Assembly (NCBI RefSeq): GCF_017874375.1
Contig: NZ_JAGGLK010000001.1
Coordinates: forward strand, 310,001 to 374,000
Source: Methanohalophilus levihalophilus
Lineage (GTDB): Archaea; Halobacteriota; Methanosarcinia; Methanosarcinales; Methanosarcinaceae
Length of the DNA: 64,000 bases
Direction: 5' to 3'
Shown here: positions 42,935 to 52,366 of the stretch, one piece after another
How the letters are laid out: the number at the start of each line of letters is the position of its first letter
Position numbering within the stretch: position 1 is the stretch's first letter
The notes under the pieces: generated by a model
The model's input: the letters and a program-made list of their open reading frames with translations, nothing else
Told to the model about the DNA's origin: nothing
The model's database searches: none
Translations under genes and position numbers: made by a program

Positions 42935-44419
42935 TTAGAAGTTTTCGGATGCTTCTCCACTATTCAAAGCGAAGTCTTTGCCTACAACTTCAATCAAGTG
43001 GGTTTTATCAGCATTGGTTATTGTGTAGGTACCTGACCATGTTATTCCATCAGAGGAACTCATTTCCACTTCAACTGGATCTGCTGAGAAGTACAATGCT
43101 GTTACGTAAGCGGTCATATCTTCCAGTTCTTCTGACGAAGTAGCTCTTATGTTAAGCTGTGTTCCGGATTTACTTAGTGAAAGGCTTATTTCCGGGTTGG
43201 TCAAATCAATTGTAGTTTGTGCATCTGGAACGTTTTCAACAAATTCTTCAATTCCGGAATCATCTATAGCTTTCGATCTGAAATAGTATGTTCTACCTTC
43301 TTCACCTGTAAACATGTCTAAGGTACGCTCTGTGGATGAAATCCATTGAATCCAATTAACGCCATTTGTGCTGTATTCAATATTGAAGTAGATTGGCTCA
43401 TTATTTGGATGGGTTCCTTCCCATTGTACCATAAAACTTGTACTGTTTATGTGTGATGGAAGGGGTAATACTGTAGAAAACGGGAGATCAATTCCTGAAA
43501 GATCATGTGTGATCCAGAGATGAACTGAACGGTATGGGAAGTTTGCGACTTCTTCCTTAAAAATGACAAATTCCAGTTTAGACTGATCCTGCTTTAGCTG
43601 TGTTCCCGGATATGTCATGTCTTCAAGCCATGTTTCTCCGTCTTCCAGTGGGATTTGCAATTCCTGAATCACTGTTCCATCATGGCGCATTTGTAAAATA
43701 TAATTGATTTTTTCAAGTTCATGATTTTCAATCCCCACTGTAACTGTCAGGGGCTGCGTGGGTGATGCAACAGTTGGGTAGTTTTCAGCCTTGCCATCCG
43801 GGCCTAGAATGTAGAGGGCAGTAAATGTTTCTTTTTCACGTGTTACTTTTGCGTAAGCAAACATGGCAGTTGCGATTACGATGGATAATACCAGTGCAAT
43901 TACAAGAGCCTTTTCAATCATCTTTTGCCTATCTCGTTCTTCTTTAGACATTAAGACCGTTTTATCGTCGTCTTTTTTAATGGATTCAACAAAGTCCTTA
44001 AAGGAAAACGAAAATTGCTCTTCTTCAGGATGGCGCCTTCTTGCAAAATATGCAATTTCAACAAGAATTAACGTGATGAGTGAAAGGGAAATTGAGATTG
44101 AGTTTGGCCGGAATAGCCATTCAGTCATACTGACAGCAAAACCGTCAAAGACTACGATTGCTATGCTAAAGCCTACACTTAGAGTAAACCTCTCAATTCC
44201 GCTGATAGAATCATTTCGCGGAAATAACGCTGCTATAAACGCGTAACCTGGTATGAAAAAGAGAAGTGGAAGTGCAAATATTATACGGAGGGGAGTTTCA
44301 TTTAAAGGGGGCAAAAGAACAAAAATACAGGCAAGTAATGAAAATAACAAAAGAAGCGCTAAATCCTGCTTGTAGATACATTTTTTGGACTTAAACATCT
44401 GTAAGTGGCTCCGTTTCAT
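42935..44419 (-). CDS. DUF1616 family membrane protein
   Basis: A 494-residue protein. Four or five N-terminal membrane helices (up to about residue 185) include the DUF1616 pattern LRIIFALPLLFFIPGYAFIAALFPR. A large external part follows with Ig/fibronectin-like strands (INSTSFMVQWEGTHPNNEPIYF). DUF1616 proteins are common in Methanosarcina and are often near surface-glycan genes; function unknown. The start could be ATG 44419 or the Met eight residues later. It lies just upstream of the M48-like gene, divergently transcribed, at the edge of the polysaccharide locus. Confidence 0.82.
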   Translation of the reverse strand: MKRSHLQMFKSKKCIYKQDLALLLLFSLLACIFVLLPPLNETPLRIIFALPLLFFIPGYAFIAALFPRNDSISGIERFTLSVGFSIAIVVFDGFAVSMTEWLFRPNSISISLSLITLILVEIAYFARRRHPEEEQFSFSFKDFVESIKKDDDKTVLMSKEERDRQKMIEKALVIALVLSIVIATAMFAYAKVTREKETFTALYILGPDGKAENYPTVASPTQPLTVTVGIENHELEKINYILQMRHDGTVIQELQIPLEDGETWLEDMTYPGTQLKQDQSKLEFVIFKEEVANFPYRSVHLWITHDLSGIDLPFSTVLPLPSHINSTSFMVQWEGTHPNNEPIYFNIEYSTNGVNWIQWISSTERTLDMFTGEEGRTYYFRSKAIDDSGIEEFVENVPDAQTTIDLTNPEISLSLSKSGTQLNIRATSSEELEDMTAYVTALYFSADPVEVEMSSSDGITWSGTYTITNADKTHLIEVVGKDFALNSGEASENF

Positions 44420-44539
44420 ACTAGGCAGTAGTTACAATGAAAGCTATTTTCTTTAATAAGCTTATCCGTGATATATTATCGAAACATTTTAAATATGGGG
44501 CAGGAATAATATAGGTCATATTTCAGTGGAAAGAAACTT

Positions 44540-45406
44540 ATGCCAGGATCCAGCAAAAATAAAGTAAAGATTTTTTTCCTTTTTGCCTTACCTTCCTTAG
44601 TAGTAGTTGCTATTTCGTGGTTTTTGGGAGGCAATAACGGATTAATTGGTTCTTTAATTGCTGTTTTTCTGTTGAGCTTGATATTTTACTTCCTTGGTGC
44701 AAGGGTACTCCTGAGGTGGTACCATTCTAAAAAAGTTCAATCGACGGAATATGATGAAATTCGTTCCATCTTGAGGAATTTAGCTGATATGGCTGGTGTG
44801 AATGAACCTGATCTTTACGTATTTGATTCTGATTTACCACTTCTGTTTACTGTTGGGACGCGAAAAAAAAATGTCTCTATAAGCTCCAGCGCTATAGAAG
44901 TATTTGATTCTGAGGAACTTGAGGTTTTATTGGCCCGGGAAATCGGGCATATAAAAAACGATGCAGTCTCTTTGAATACCATTGTGGCGCTGTTTGCCGG
45001 AATTATTTCAGCATTTTCAACACTGGCTTTGTGGGGTGCATTATTGGGAGGTTTTGGCCAGGACTATGATCCGGCTCCGAAACTTATTCGTTTGATTGCA
45101 ATGGGAATTGCAGCTCCTCCGGCGGCCCTGCTTGTCCAACTGGGCACCCCCCGGGAAGCTGAAAGTTTAGCAGACAATGTGGCGATGGACATGACTAAGA
45201 ATCCAAATGCTTTAGGAGCAGCGCTAAGTAAGGTAGAAAGTTTTGTAGATGATCTGGAAAATGTGCGCCTAAATCCGGGCCACTCACATTTATTCTCCGT
45301 AAACCCTCTTAAAGTCAGAGATATTTTTAATGTTCATTTATCCATGTTTAACACCCATCTTGATCTTGATACCAGAAAACAAAATATCCTTTCTTACTCA
45401 AGCTAA
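44540..45406 (+). CDS. M48/HtpX-like membrane protein with altered active site
   Basis: A 288-residue protein with the HtpX layout: two N-terminal membrane helices, a protease domain, two further helices near 145-200, and a C-terminal part containing HSHLFSVNPLKVRD. The zinc motif HExxH reads REIGH (Arg133-Glu-Ile-Gly-His137): the first zinc-binding histidine is replaced by arginine (CGG). The downstream acidic ligand region (PREAESLADNVA) is kept. It is therefore likely an inactive protease or one with altered metal binding. HtpX normally degrades damaged membrane proteins. Confidence 0.82.
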   Translation: MPGSSKNKVKIFFLFALPSLVVVAISWFLGGNNGLIGSLIAVFLLSLIFYFLGARVLLRWYHSKKVQSTEYDEIRSILRNLADMAGVNEPDLYVFDSDLPLLFTVGTRKKNVSISSSAIEVFDSEELEVLLAREIGHIKNDAVSLNTIVALFAGIISAFSTLALWGALLGGFGQDYDPAPKLIRLIAMGIAAPPAALLVQLGTPREAESLADNVAMDMTKNPNALGAALSKVESFVDDLENVRLNPGHSHLFSVNPLKVRDIFNVHLSMFNTHLDLDTRKQNILSYSS

Positions 45407-45426
45407 ACAAAAAGGAGTCCAAATTA

Positions 45427-45648
45427 ATGACTGACAAAATTCATATAGCGGATTGGAAGAGGGGTTTGGTTTTTAGCTTTATTTCGTATTCCATGCTACT
45501 TTTTGTAATAATAGTTTTAACTGTATTTTGGATGAGGGATTTTGATTTTGCGGTAGTTTCCCGCATTGTCGGGGCATATATGGGAGTGGTTATTGTCCTG
45601 TTAGCCGTTGCAGGATTAGTTTTTAAGCGTAGACTCTCTGTCCAATGA
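45427..45648 (+). CDS. Small two-helix membrane protein
   Basis: A 73-residue protein with two hydrophobic helices (about 14-35 and 45-65) and a basic C-terminal tail. It lies 20 bases after the M48-like gene with AGGAGT about 6 bases before the ATG, so it is very probably in the same operon and may be a partner of that protein. No family recognised. Confidence 0.65.
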   Translation: MTDKIHIADWKRGLVFSFISYSMLLFVIIVLTVFWMRDFDFAVVSRIVGAYMGVVIVLLAVAGLVFKRRLSVQ

Positions 45649-45652
45649 GCCA

Positions 45653-45678
45653 TTATCAGCATTTCTTTGAGCTGATAA
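45653..45678. terminator. Perfect hairpin after the small membrane protein gene
   Basis: TTATCAGC (45653-45660) pairs with GCTGATAA (45671-45678) around a 10-base loop, 5 bases after the stop codon. The flank is A-rich, not T-rich, on the plus strand, so it may stabilise the 3' end and not terminate alone. Confidence 0.4.
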
Positions 45679-45750
45679 AAATAAAAACCAGAAAATTTAA
45701 ATCTGATTTGCACCTTACATTACTAAGATTAAGCTTAATTGGGAGATTTC

Positions 45751-46530
45751 ATGCGGGATTTTACTTTATCAAAATATAATGAAATGATGGAGGCTGCAAA
45801 GTCGACTTCATATTCTGTTCAAAATGTTGGCAGCTTTTTGAAATCTCCTTCTCCAAGATGCCTTGTCCTGCGTCACGACGTAGATCGTGATGTACAAAGG
45901 TCAATTGAAATGGCAAAACTGGAAAACAAGCATGATGTCTCTTCAACTTATTATTTCAGGCATGTAAACGATGTTTTTAAGCCTGAATCAATAAAAATGA
46001 TTTCAGATCTTGGTCATGAAATTGGTTTCCATTATGAGGTAATGGATAAGGCCAAAGGAGATCCGGATAAAGCGATTGAAGTTTTCAAAAAAGAGCTGGA
46101 GGATTTAAGGGAAATAGCTGATGTCAGGACAGTTTGCATGCATGGGAATCCCTTTGCTAAATGGTCCAATCGGGACTTGTGGGATAAATATGATTTCAGG
46201 GACTATGGCATCATTGGTGAACCCTATTTATCAATCGATTATAGCAAAGTACTGTACCTGACAGATACAGGAAGAACCTGGGCAGATCGCAATATTCGCG
46301 TAAAAGATGTTCTGGATTCTGAACATCTCTCAATTCATGGTATAAGTTCAAGTGATGACGTTGTGGATTTGATTCAGTCAGAAACGACACCGCAAATATG
46401 CATGCTGGTCCATCCGAACAGATGGTGTGATGGGCTTGGAGGATGGACAAAAGAGCTGCTTTTCCAGAACGTAAAAAATGTAGGCAAAGCAGGAATTGTC
46501 CTGTACAGGAAATATAGTTCCAGTAAATGA
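45751..46530 (+). CDS. Polysaccharide deacetylase-like protein
   Basis: A 259-residue protein with a NodB-like fold: LRHDVDRD carries the catalytic and metal-binding Asp pair, GHEIGFHYE holds a metal-binding His, and CMHGNPFAKW and MLVHPNRWC are later active-site segments. Such enzymes remove acetyl groups from amino sugars. ATG 45751 is preferred to TTG 45739 because GGGAG lies directly between them. It opens the surface-polysaccharide locus and is 10 bases upstream of the FemAB-like gene. Confidence 0.83.
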   Translation: MRDFTLSKYNEMMEAAKSTSYSVQNVGSFLKSPSPRCLVLRHDVDRDVQRSIEMAKLENKHDVSSTYYFRHVNDVFKPESIKMISDLGHEIGFHYEVMDKAKGDPDKAIEVFKKELEDLREIADVRTVCMHGNPFAKWSNRDLWDKYDFRDYGIIGEPYLSIDYSKVLYLTDTGRTWADRNIRVKDVLDSEHLSIHGISSSDDVVDLIQSETTPQICMLVHPNRWCDGLGGWTKELLFQNVKNVGKAGIVLYRKYSSSK

Positions 46531-46540
46531 TATGTTGTGA

Positions 46541-47548
46541 ATGCTGATGATAACAGTTACTGATTCATTAGATGCCGATGTCTGGGATGCATTTGTCCTG
46601 CAGCACACGCATGGAACTATTTTCCAGACTAGTTCAATGGCCGAAGTATATAGAAAATCAAATAATTACAGGCCAGTTTCTCTTGCTGCAGTTGATGAGT
46701 CCAGTGGTGATGTGCTGGCATTGCTGCAGGCATCTATAATATGTGAAATCAACGATTTTCTGGGTTGTTTTACCGGACGAAGTATAATCATGGCTGGTCC
46801 TCTGGTAGCCGAGAGTGAAGATGGACAGCAAGCTCTGGATATGCTTTTGAGAGAATATGATAAGCGAAGTAAAAATAAAACCGTATTTTCACAGGTGCGA
46901 AATCTCTGGGATACTTCAGACATCAAAAATTCACTTGGATCAGCCGGTTATGCCTATGAAGAACATCTGGATTACCTTATAGATCTTAATCGGGATGCTG
47001 ATGCTATCTGGTCCGATATTAGCAAGTCCCGAAGGAAAGGAGTAAACCGTGCGGAAAAATCCGGTATCACTATAAGAAGAGTGCAAAATGCTGAAGAACT
47101 GGCAGCTTCTTATGAAATCATAAAGAAGACTTATTTGGATGTGAAAGTCCCGGTTGCGGATATTTCTCTTTTCAGGGCAGTCTATGATGAGTTTGTCCCG
47201 AAAGGAATGGCAGATTTTTTCATTGCATTAAAGGATGATATGCCGGTTGGTGCGCGTATAACACTTAATTATAAAGAACTTGTATATGATTGGTATGCAG
47301 GTTCAAAAAAAGATGTTCAGTACGTTGATGAGGCACTGGTCTGGCATATATTGAAAACAAATGCAGGGGTGTATAAAGTTTTTGATTTCGGCGGTGCCGG
47401 CCATCCCGATAAACCCTATGGTGTCAGGGAGTTCAAGAGACGCTTTGGAGGAGAGCAGGTGAATTTTGGTCGGTATGAGAAAGTGAATGGACCATTGCGG
47501 AAACGGTTGAGTGAGATCGGGTATGGGGTTTATAAAAAGCTAAAGTAA
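46541..47548 (+). CDS. FemAB/GNAT-like ligase for surface glycans
   Basis: A 335-residue double-GNAT protein of the FemAB type, with YLIDLNRDADAIWSDISKSRRKGVNRAEKSG and the later YDWYAGSKKDVQYVDEALVWHILK and FDFGGAGHPDKPYGVREFKRRFGG segments (shown here in parts of their lengths). Bacterial FemAB adds amino acids to cell-wall precursors; archaeal relatives sit in glycan loci and may add amino acids or acyl groups to sugars. Co-linear with the deacetylase upstream. Confidence 0.82.
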   Translation: MLMITVTDSLDADVWDAFVLQHTHGTIFQTSSMAEVYRKSNNYRPVSLAAVDESSGDVLALLQASIICEINDFLGCFTGRSIIMAGPLVAESEDGQQALDMLLREYDKRSKNKTVFSQVRNLWDTSDIKNSLGSAGYAYEEHLDYLIDLNRDADAIWSDISKSRRKGVNRAEKSGITIRRVQNAEELAASYEIIKKTYLDVKVPVADISLFRAVYDEFVPKGMADFFIALKDDMPVGARITLNYKELVYDWYAGSKKDVQYVDEALVWHILKTNAGVYKVFDFGGAGHPDKPYGVREFKRRFGGEQVNFGRYEKVNGPLRKRLSEIGYGVYKKLK

Positions 47549-47585
47549 TTTTTATGAGTTATTTGCGGTAAAATCGGGTTCAAAT

Positions 47586-48629
47586 ATGCGTATTCTGCTT
47601 GACATTGGTCATCCAAAGGATGTGAATGTGTTCAAAAACGTTGTTTTGTCTCTTCAAAATAAAGGTCACATTGTTAAGATATTTGTGCGGGCAAAAGAAA
47701 GTACTAAAAGAATGCTTGATGATCTCGGTTTTCAATATGAGACATGCCCCTACTATCAAAGCATGTTAGGGAAAGCATTTGGTATTTTTGCAAATGACTT
47801 ACGTCTATATAGAATTGCCAGAAAATTTCAGCCGGATATTTTTGTAAGTCCTGGTTCTCCTTATTCTGCTCAAGTTAGTAGCTTGATGAGAAAACCACAT
47901 CTTGCTTTTTCTGATACGGAAATCGCAGGTCTTGTTACAATGTTGACACTGCCATTTACAGACAAAATCTATACTTCCACCTCTTTTTACCTTGATTTGG
48001 GTCCAAAGCAGGAACGTTTCAAAGGTTATTATGAATTGGCTTATCTTCACCCGCAATATTTCAAACCCGATAGAGGGGTATTAGAAAAATATGGCTTAGA
48101 GGAAGACTATATTCTTTTGCGTTTATCAGCTTTAGGTTCACATCATGATCTTCATGCAACTGGATTTAATTTTGAAACCGAAGATGAACTAAAGCAATTT
48201 ATTTCTGTTCTGGAACAATACGGTAGAATCGTTGTCTCTTCTGAAAAATCAGATTGGAAAACGATAGAGGATTATCAGCTTGATTTAGATCCTGATGATT
48301 TGCATGATATTATCTATCATGCAAGTCTTTGTATCAGTGAAGGGGCAACAATGGCTTCTGAAGCAGCAGTTTTGGGCGTACCTTCCATCTACGTTTCCAA
48401 TACGGAACGTGGCTATCTAAATGAACTGGAAAAGAAATATGGCCTGGTCTATACTCTTTCTGATAGAAATGAAGCTCTTCAATTAGCTATTGGCTTATTG
48501 CGGGACACGAATGTTAAAGAAAAATGGAAGTCAAAAAGAGACATAATGTTGAATGATGTTGAGGATGTCGTTGGTTTTATCGTTGAAAGAACTGAAATGT
48601 ATCTCAACAATTCTAATATAAATAAATAA
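47586..48629 (+). CDS. DUF354 family glycosyltransferase-like protein
   Basis: A 347-residue protein with a GT-B/UDP-GlcNAc 2-epimerase-like fold. The start MRILLDIGHPKDVNVFKN, FVSPGSPYSAQVS and the later ISEGATMASEAAVLGVPSIYV are hallmarks of DUF354. Members occur in archaeal and bacterial polysaccharide loci, and a sugar-transfer role is assumed. From about here on the sequence is visibly more A/T-rich than upstream, an early sign of a transferred segment. Confidence 0.82.
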   Translation: MRILLDIGHPKDVNVFKNVVLSLQNKGHIVKIFVRAKESTKRMLDDLGFQYETCPYYQSMLGKAFGIFANDLRLYRIARKFQPDIFVSPGSPYSAQVSSLMRKPHLAFSDTEIAGLVTMLTLPFTDKIYTSTSFYLDLGPKQERFKGYYELAYLHPQYFKPDRGVLEKYGLEEDYILLRLSALGSHHDLHATGFNFETEDELKQFISVLEQYGRIVVSSEKSDWKTIEDYQLDLDPDDLHDIIYHASLCISEGATMASEAAVLGVPSIYVSNTERGYLNELEKKYGLVYTLSDRNEALQLAIGLLRDTNVKEKWKSKRDIMLNDVEDVVGFIVERTEMYLNNSNINK

Positions 48630-48664
48630 TATATATAATTAAATACATTTTAACTGGAGAAACA

Positions 48665-49114
48665 ATGGCACTGCTTAGATTCCGGAAAAAAATATTTAAG
48701 TATATTGCAAAAAACATACCCTCCTATAAGGTAAGAATTTTGCTATACAAATCCTGCGGGTATTCAATAGGTGAGCAGGTGTATATAGCGGAAGGTTTAA
48801 CTGTGGCTGAAAAGTTAGATGATTCACATAATCTCTTCATTGGGGATAGAGTTGCCATAGGGCCAAACGTTACCCTTGTAACTTCATCGGATCCTAATTT
48901 TTCACGTATAAGATCGTATGTAAAAATTCAGCGAGGCAAAATTGTCATTAGTGATGATGCATGGATCGGTGCAGGTGCTATCATTCTACCCGATGTTACT
49001 ATTGGAGAGGGTGCAGTTGTTGGAGCGGGTGCTGTTGTAACAAAGGACGTTGATAAATATACCAAGGTTGCCGGTGTTCCGGCGAGGAAAATCGGAAAAT
49101 TCATCATTAAATAA
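48665..49114 (+). CDS. Hexapeptide-repeat acyltransferase
   Basis: A 149-residue left-handed beta-helix protein with isoleucine-patch repeats (IGEQVYIAEGLTVAEK, IGDRVAIGPNVTLV, IGAGAIILPDVTIGEGAVV, VGAGAVVTKDV) and the typical end VAGVPARKIG. It transfers acetyl or other acyl groups to a sugar. GGAG lies just before the ATG. It is placed within the glycan gene series. Confidence 0.88.
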   Translation: MALLRFRKKIFKYIAKNIPSYKVRILLYKSCGYSIGEQVYIAEGLTVAEKLDDSHNLFIGDRVAIGPNVTLVTSSDPNFSRIRSYVKIQRGKIVISDDAWIGAGAIILPDVTIGEGAVVGAGAVVTKDVDKYTKVAGVPARKIGKFIIK

Positions 49115-49215
49115 ATATGATTAAGATATATATTTGAACTAAACGATTAATAATCTATTTAAATTTCAACATGTTAAAAATAATTTGATAATGAAATGGA
49201 CAATATGGGCTATCT

Positions 49216-49908
49216 ATGATTGTTAGTATCCACCAACCAAATTATTTGCCTTATTTTGGTTTTTTCGATAAAATCAAAAAATCTGATATCTTTGTTATCT
49301 ATGATGATGCTCAATTTAACAAAGGGGATTTTCAACATAGGAATAAGATTAGAATATATCATGGTTGGAAATGGCTTACTGTTCCTGTAGAAAAAAAACA
49401 TGTCCCTATTAAACAAATTGAGATTAAAAATGATTTAAAGCTAGGTGGACTTGATTGGAGCGACTATCACTTCAAAGAAATTATGTCAAATTATGAGAAA
49501 GCTCCATATTTTAAGGATTATGGGGTTGAATTAGAATATATTTATAGTCAAAAGTATGATTTTCTTATAGATCTAAATATGGACCTAATAAATTTTTTAA
49601 TCGAGAAACTTGGGTTAAATACAAAAATTGTATTTTCTAGTGATTTTGATATCAAATCCACTTCAACAGAAAAACTAGTTGATATTGTTGATACTTTGGA
49701 TGGCGATACTTATTTGTCTGGGATGATGGGGGAAAACTATTTGGACAAATCTTTGTTTGATAACAAGGGTATAGAAGTTGTTTTTCAAGATTTTTGTCAC
49801 CCAGTCTATTCACAGCAATATGATGACTTTATACCAAACATGTCCGTTTTAGATATGTTATTAAACATTGGTCCAACAGGAGTTAGCTATGAACCAGAAA
49901 AAACTTAA
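49216..49908 (+). CDS. WbqC-like family protein
   Basis: A 230-residue protein with the WbqC start SIHQPNYLPYFGFFDKI and DIFVIYDDAQFNKGDFQHRNKI. WbqC proteins occur in O-antigen loci and are thought to modify amino sugars. The gene is strongly A/T-rich. It overlaps the next gene by 20 bases, whose ribosome site GGAG lies inside it, so the two are coupled. Confidence 0.87.
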   Translation: MIVSIHQPNYLPYFGFFDKIKKSDIFVIYDDAQFNKGDFQHRNKIRIYHGWKWLTVPVEKKHVPIKQIEIKNDLKLGGLDWSDYHFKEIMSNYEKAPYFKDYGVELEYIYSQKYDFLIDLNMDLINFLIEKLGLNTKIVFSSDFDIKSTSTEKLVDIVDTLDGDTYLSGMMGENYLDKSLFDNKGIEVVFQDFCHPVYSQQYDDFIPNMSVLDMLLNIGPTGVSYEPEKT

Positions 49909-50800
49909 TGTTTTATTTTTTGGAAACAATCCATTAATTTTTGATCAATTGTTCCAAATTTCTAATGTGATTGGCGTTTTTTGTCGACCATCCATGAAAA
50001 AAGATGCGAACATAAGTTCTATTATAGCTCTTGCAAACAAATATTCGATACCTATTTTCCAACCCACTAAAAAAGAACTCTACAACTATGCAAATTTCAT
50101 ACACAGTTTAAAGACAGATTTAATAATCGTATGCGGGTATAAATATATCATTCCAGAAGTAATCTTTGCTATTCCTAAATTTGGAACAATTAACATTCAT
50201 CCTTCATATCTACCATTCTACAGAGGGCAGCATGTTATTAATTGGGCAATAATAAATGGTGAGCATGAGACTGGCGTAACTCTTCATTACCTGGATACTG
50301 GGATAGACACGGGGCGAATTATTTCACAATCCTTAGTTCCAATTTCTTCAAAAGATACTGCTAGGTCGCTTCATGATAAAATATATTCAAAGGCTTGCGC
50401 ATTACTGGAAAGTATTGTTAAAAATATAGAATCTGGATGTATCCCTGAAGGAATGGAACAAGATGATTCCAAAGCGACTTATTTCAAACCACGAAAGCCT
50501 GAAGATGGGCACATTAATTGGCAAAAAAATTCGATTGAGATAGTTAACCTAATAAGAGCTTTGACAAAGCCATGGCCCGGGGCATATAGTTACCTTAATG
50601 GGAATCGATTTGTCATTTGGAATGCAAGAGTTGAGACTCGTTCATCTAATTCCATATATGGAAAAGTGGTTGATGTCACTGATTCATCTATTACAGTAAG
50701 TGTAAAGAATGGTGTCTTGATCATCGATGATTATGCTTTTTTGGATCCGAATGGTGATCAACTCGATTTTATAATCAAAACTGGCGATCAATTCGAATAA
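49889..50800 (+). CDS. Sugar or amino-sugar formyltransferase
   Basis: A 303-residue enzyme of the methionyl-tRNA formyltransferase fold. The catalytic Asn-His-Asp set is visible in TINIHPSYLPFYRGQHVINWA and in YLDTGIDTGRI. A C-terminal FMT_C-like domain follows (LTKPWPGAYSYLNGNRFVIW). In a glycan locus it most likely N-formylates an amino sugar using formyl-tetrahydrofolate or a methanogen equivalent; formyl donors in methanogens are unusual. ATG 49889 has GGAG about 8 bases upstream and is preferred to 49868. Confidence 0.85.
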   Translation: MNQKKLNVLFFGNNPLIFDQLFQISNVIGVFCRPSMKKDANISSIIALANKYSIPIFQPTKKELYNYANFIHSLKTDLIIVCGYKYIIPEVIFAIPKFGTINIHPSYLPFYRGQHVINWAIINGEHETGVTLHYLDTGIDTGRIISQSLVPISSKDTARSLHDKIYSKACALLESIVKNIESGCIPEGMEQDDSKATYFKPRKPEDGHINWQKNSIEIVNLIRALTKPWPGAYSYLNGNRFVIWNARVETRSSNSIYGKVVDVTDSSITVSVKNGVLIIDDYAFLDPNGDQLDFIIKTGDQFE

Positions 50801-50813
50801 TAGGAGTTTAACA

Positions 50814-51470
50814 ATGAAACCTACAATTCTCGCAATGGGGGCTCATCCCGATGATATGGAACTTGAAGCTGGTGGCACTCTTGCCAAATTTGCAAAAAAG
50901 GGGTATAATGTAAATCTTCTGATTTTGACATCAGGAGGTTATACTGATTCAAGCGGAAATAAGTATTCTAATGATCAACTAAAAAATGAGGCAATTGACT
51001 CATCGAAGATATTAGGAATTAAGAATGTTATTTTTCTTGACTATGAAACTACAAATTTACCATCTGGTGGTAGTATAATAGGTGAAGTTGATTCTATTGT
51101 GGATGACTTACGTCCTGATGTTTTTATTTCTCATCATCCTTTTGATTCTCATCAAGATCACAAGGCTGCAGCGGATATCATGTTTGCTGTTTCTCGCCAG
51201 GGTCGAGTGAAAACAGTATTGAGTGGATCAACATTACCATATAGACCAAACGTTTTCGCTTTCCGACCTCAATTTTTTGTTGATATTACAGAAACAATTG
51301 ATGTCAAATTAGAGGCAATTAGAGCCTATAATACGCAATACACAAAATTTGGTGGTGAACTATTAATAGAAAGGGTAAAAGCAATGGCAAAAACTCATGG
51401 TTGGGCAATGGGGTATGATTTTGCAGAATGCTTTGAAGTAATACGGATGGACGATAACTTATGGGTTTGA
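50814..51470 (+). CDS. PIG-L (LmbE-like) zinc deacetylase
   Basis: A 218-residue enzyme with the metal site GAHPDDMELEAGGTL and HHPFDSHQDHKA. PIG-L enzymes remove N-acetyl from GlcNAc derivatives. Together with the WbqC and formyltransferase genes it makes a short cassette that could turn an N-acetyl into an N-formyl amino sugar (inference). AGGAG lies 9 bases before the ATG. Its stop overlaps the next gene by 10 bases. Confidence 0.9.
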   Translation: MKPTILAMGAHPDDMELEAGGTLAKFAKKGYNVNLLILTSGGYTDSSGNKYSNDQLKNEAIDSSKILGIKNVIFLDYETTNLPSGGSIIGEVDSIVDDLRPDVFISHHPFDSHQDHKAAADIMFAVSRQGRVKTVLSGSTLPYRPNVFAFRPQFFVDITETIDVKLEAIRAYNTQYTKFGGELLIERVKAMAKTHGWAMGYDFAECFEVIRMDDNLWV

Positions 51471-52366
51471 AAGACTACATATTGATAACTCCTTGTAAAG
51501 ATGAGGAAGAAAATCTTCCGAATCTTACAGAATCAGTTATTAGTCAAACAATACAACCAAAAATATGGGTTATTGTGGATGATGGAAGTACAGATGGTAC
51601 ATCCAAAATCTTGGAAACACTTTCACATGAACATTCTTGGATTCATGTACTAACTCTGTCTCAAAAACCAAGGAATTTGGGTATTCATGTTGCACATGTT
51701 TACAGAGAAGGCTTTGATTATGCAATAAAAAAATGCAAAAATAAGCGGAATGCATACAATTATGTTGGCTGTGTAGATGCTGACATTATCCTTGAAAAAG
51801 ATCATTTTGAGTTGTTAATTGAAGAGCTTTCGAAAAATCCAAACCTTGGTATATGTAGTGGGAGAGTTGGAAACATAGTTGGTGAAAAAATAGTTTGGAG
51901 TGAGTATAGGGAAGATATTCCTTCAGGAGGTGCGCGTCTTTGGAGTAGAGAATGCTTTGAAGAAACTGGGGGGTATTTGCTAACTTCCAGTCCGGATAGT
52001 GTTTCTAATGTGAAAGCAAAGCTTAGGGGATGGCAAACTAAGCAATTTTGCCATATAGAAGTAATATCTTCAAGACCTTATGCATCTGCTGAAGGACAAT
52101 TTAAAGGTTATCGGAAATTAGGAGCAAATAATTATTATATTGGGTATGCTCCACTTCATATTATATTAAAGGGAATAAAAATGTTATATAGTAGAAAAGG
52201 TTATTTTAAGACAGGCATCGGGATTGCATATATTTACGGCTATTTCCTTGAATTCATCAAAAGAGCTCCCAAAATAGATGATCCTGAGATAATTAATTAT
52301 TATAGCAAGGCAAGGGTTAAAGAGATATTATGTCGGAATTTGAAATCAGCAAGAAAACAAAAGTAA
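51461..52366 (+). CDS. Family 2 glycosyltransferase
   Basis: A 301-residue GT-A enzyme: TPCKDEEENLPNLTESVISQT at the start (nucleotide-sugar binding), VIVDDGSTDGTS, the metal-binding GCVDADIIL (DxD) and a later region SGGARLWSRECFEETGGYL. A C-terminal helical part may associate with the membrane. It transfers a sugar to the surface glycan. It overlaps both neighbours, so the run from 49216 to 53868 is one tightly packed operon. Confidence 0.9.
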   Translation: MGLKDYILITPCKDEEENLPNLTESVISQTIQPKIWVIVDDGSTDGTSKILETLSHEHSWIHVLTLSQKPRNLGIHVAHVYREGFDYAIKKCKNKRNAYNYVGCVDADIILEKDHFELLIEELSKNPNLGICSGRVGNIVGEKIVWSEYREDIPSGGARLWSRECFEETGGYLLTSSPDSVSNVKAKLRGWQTKQFCHIEVISSRPYASAEGQFKGYRKLGANNYYIGYAPLHIILKGIKMLYSRKGYFKTGIGIAYIYGYFLEFIKRAPKIDDPEIINYYSKARVKEILCRNLKSARKQK

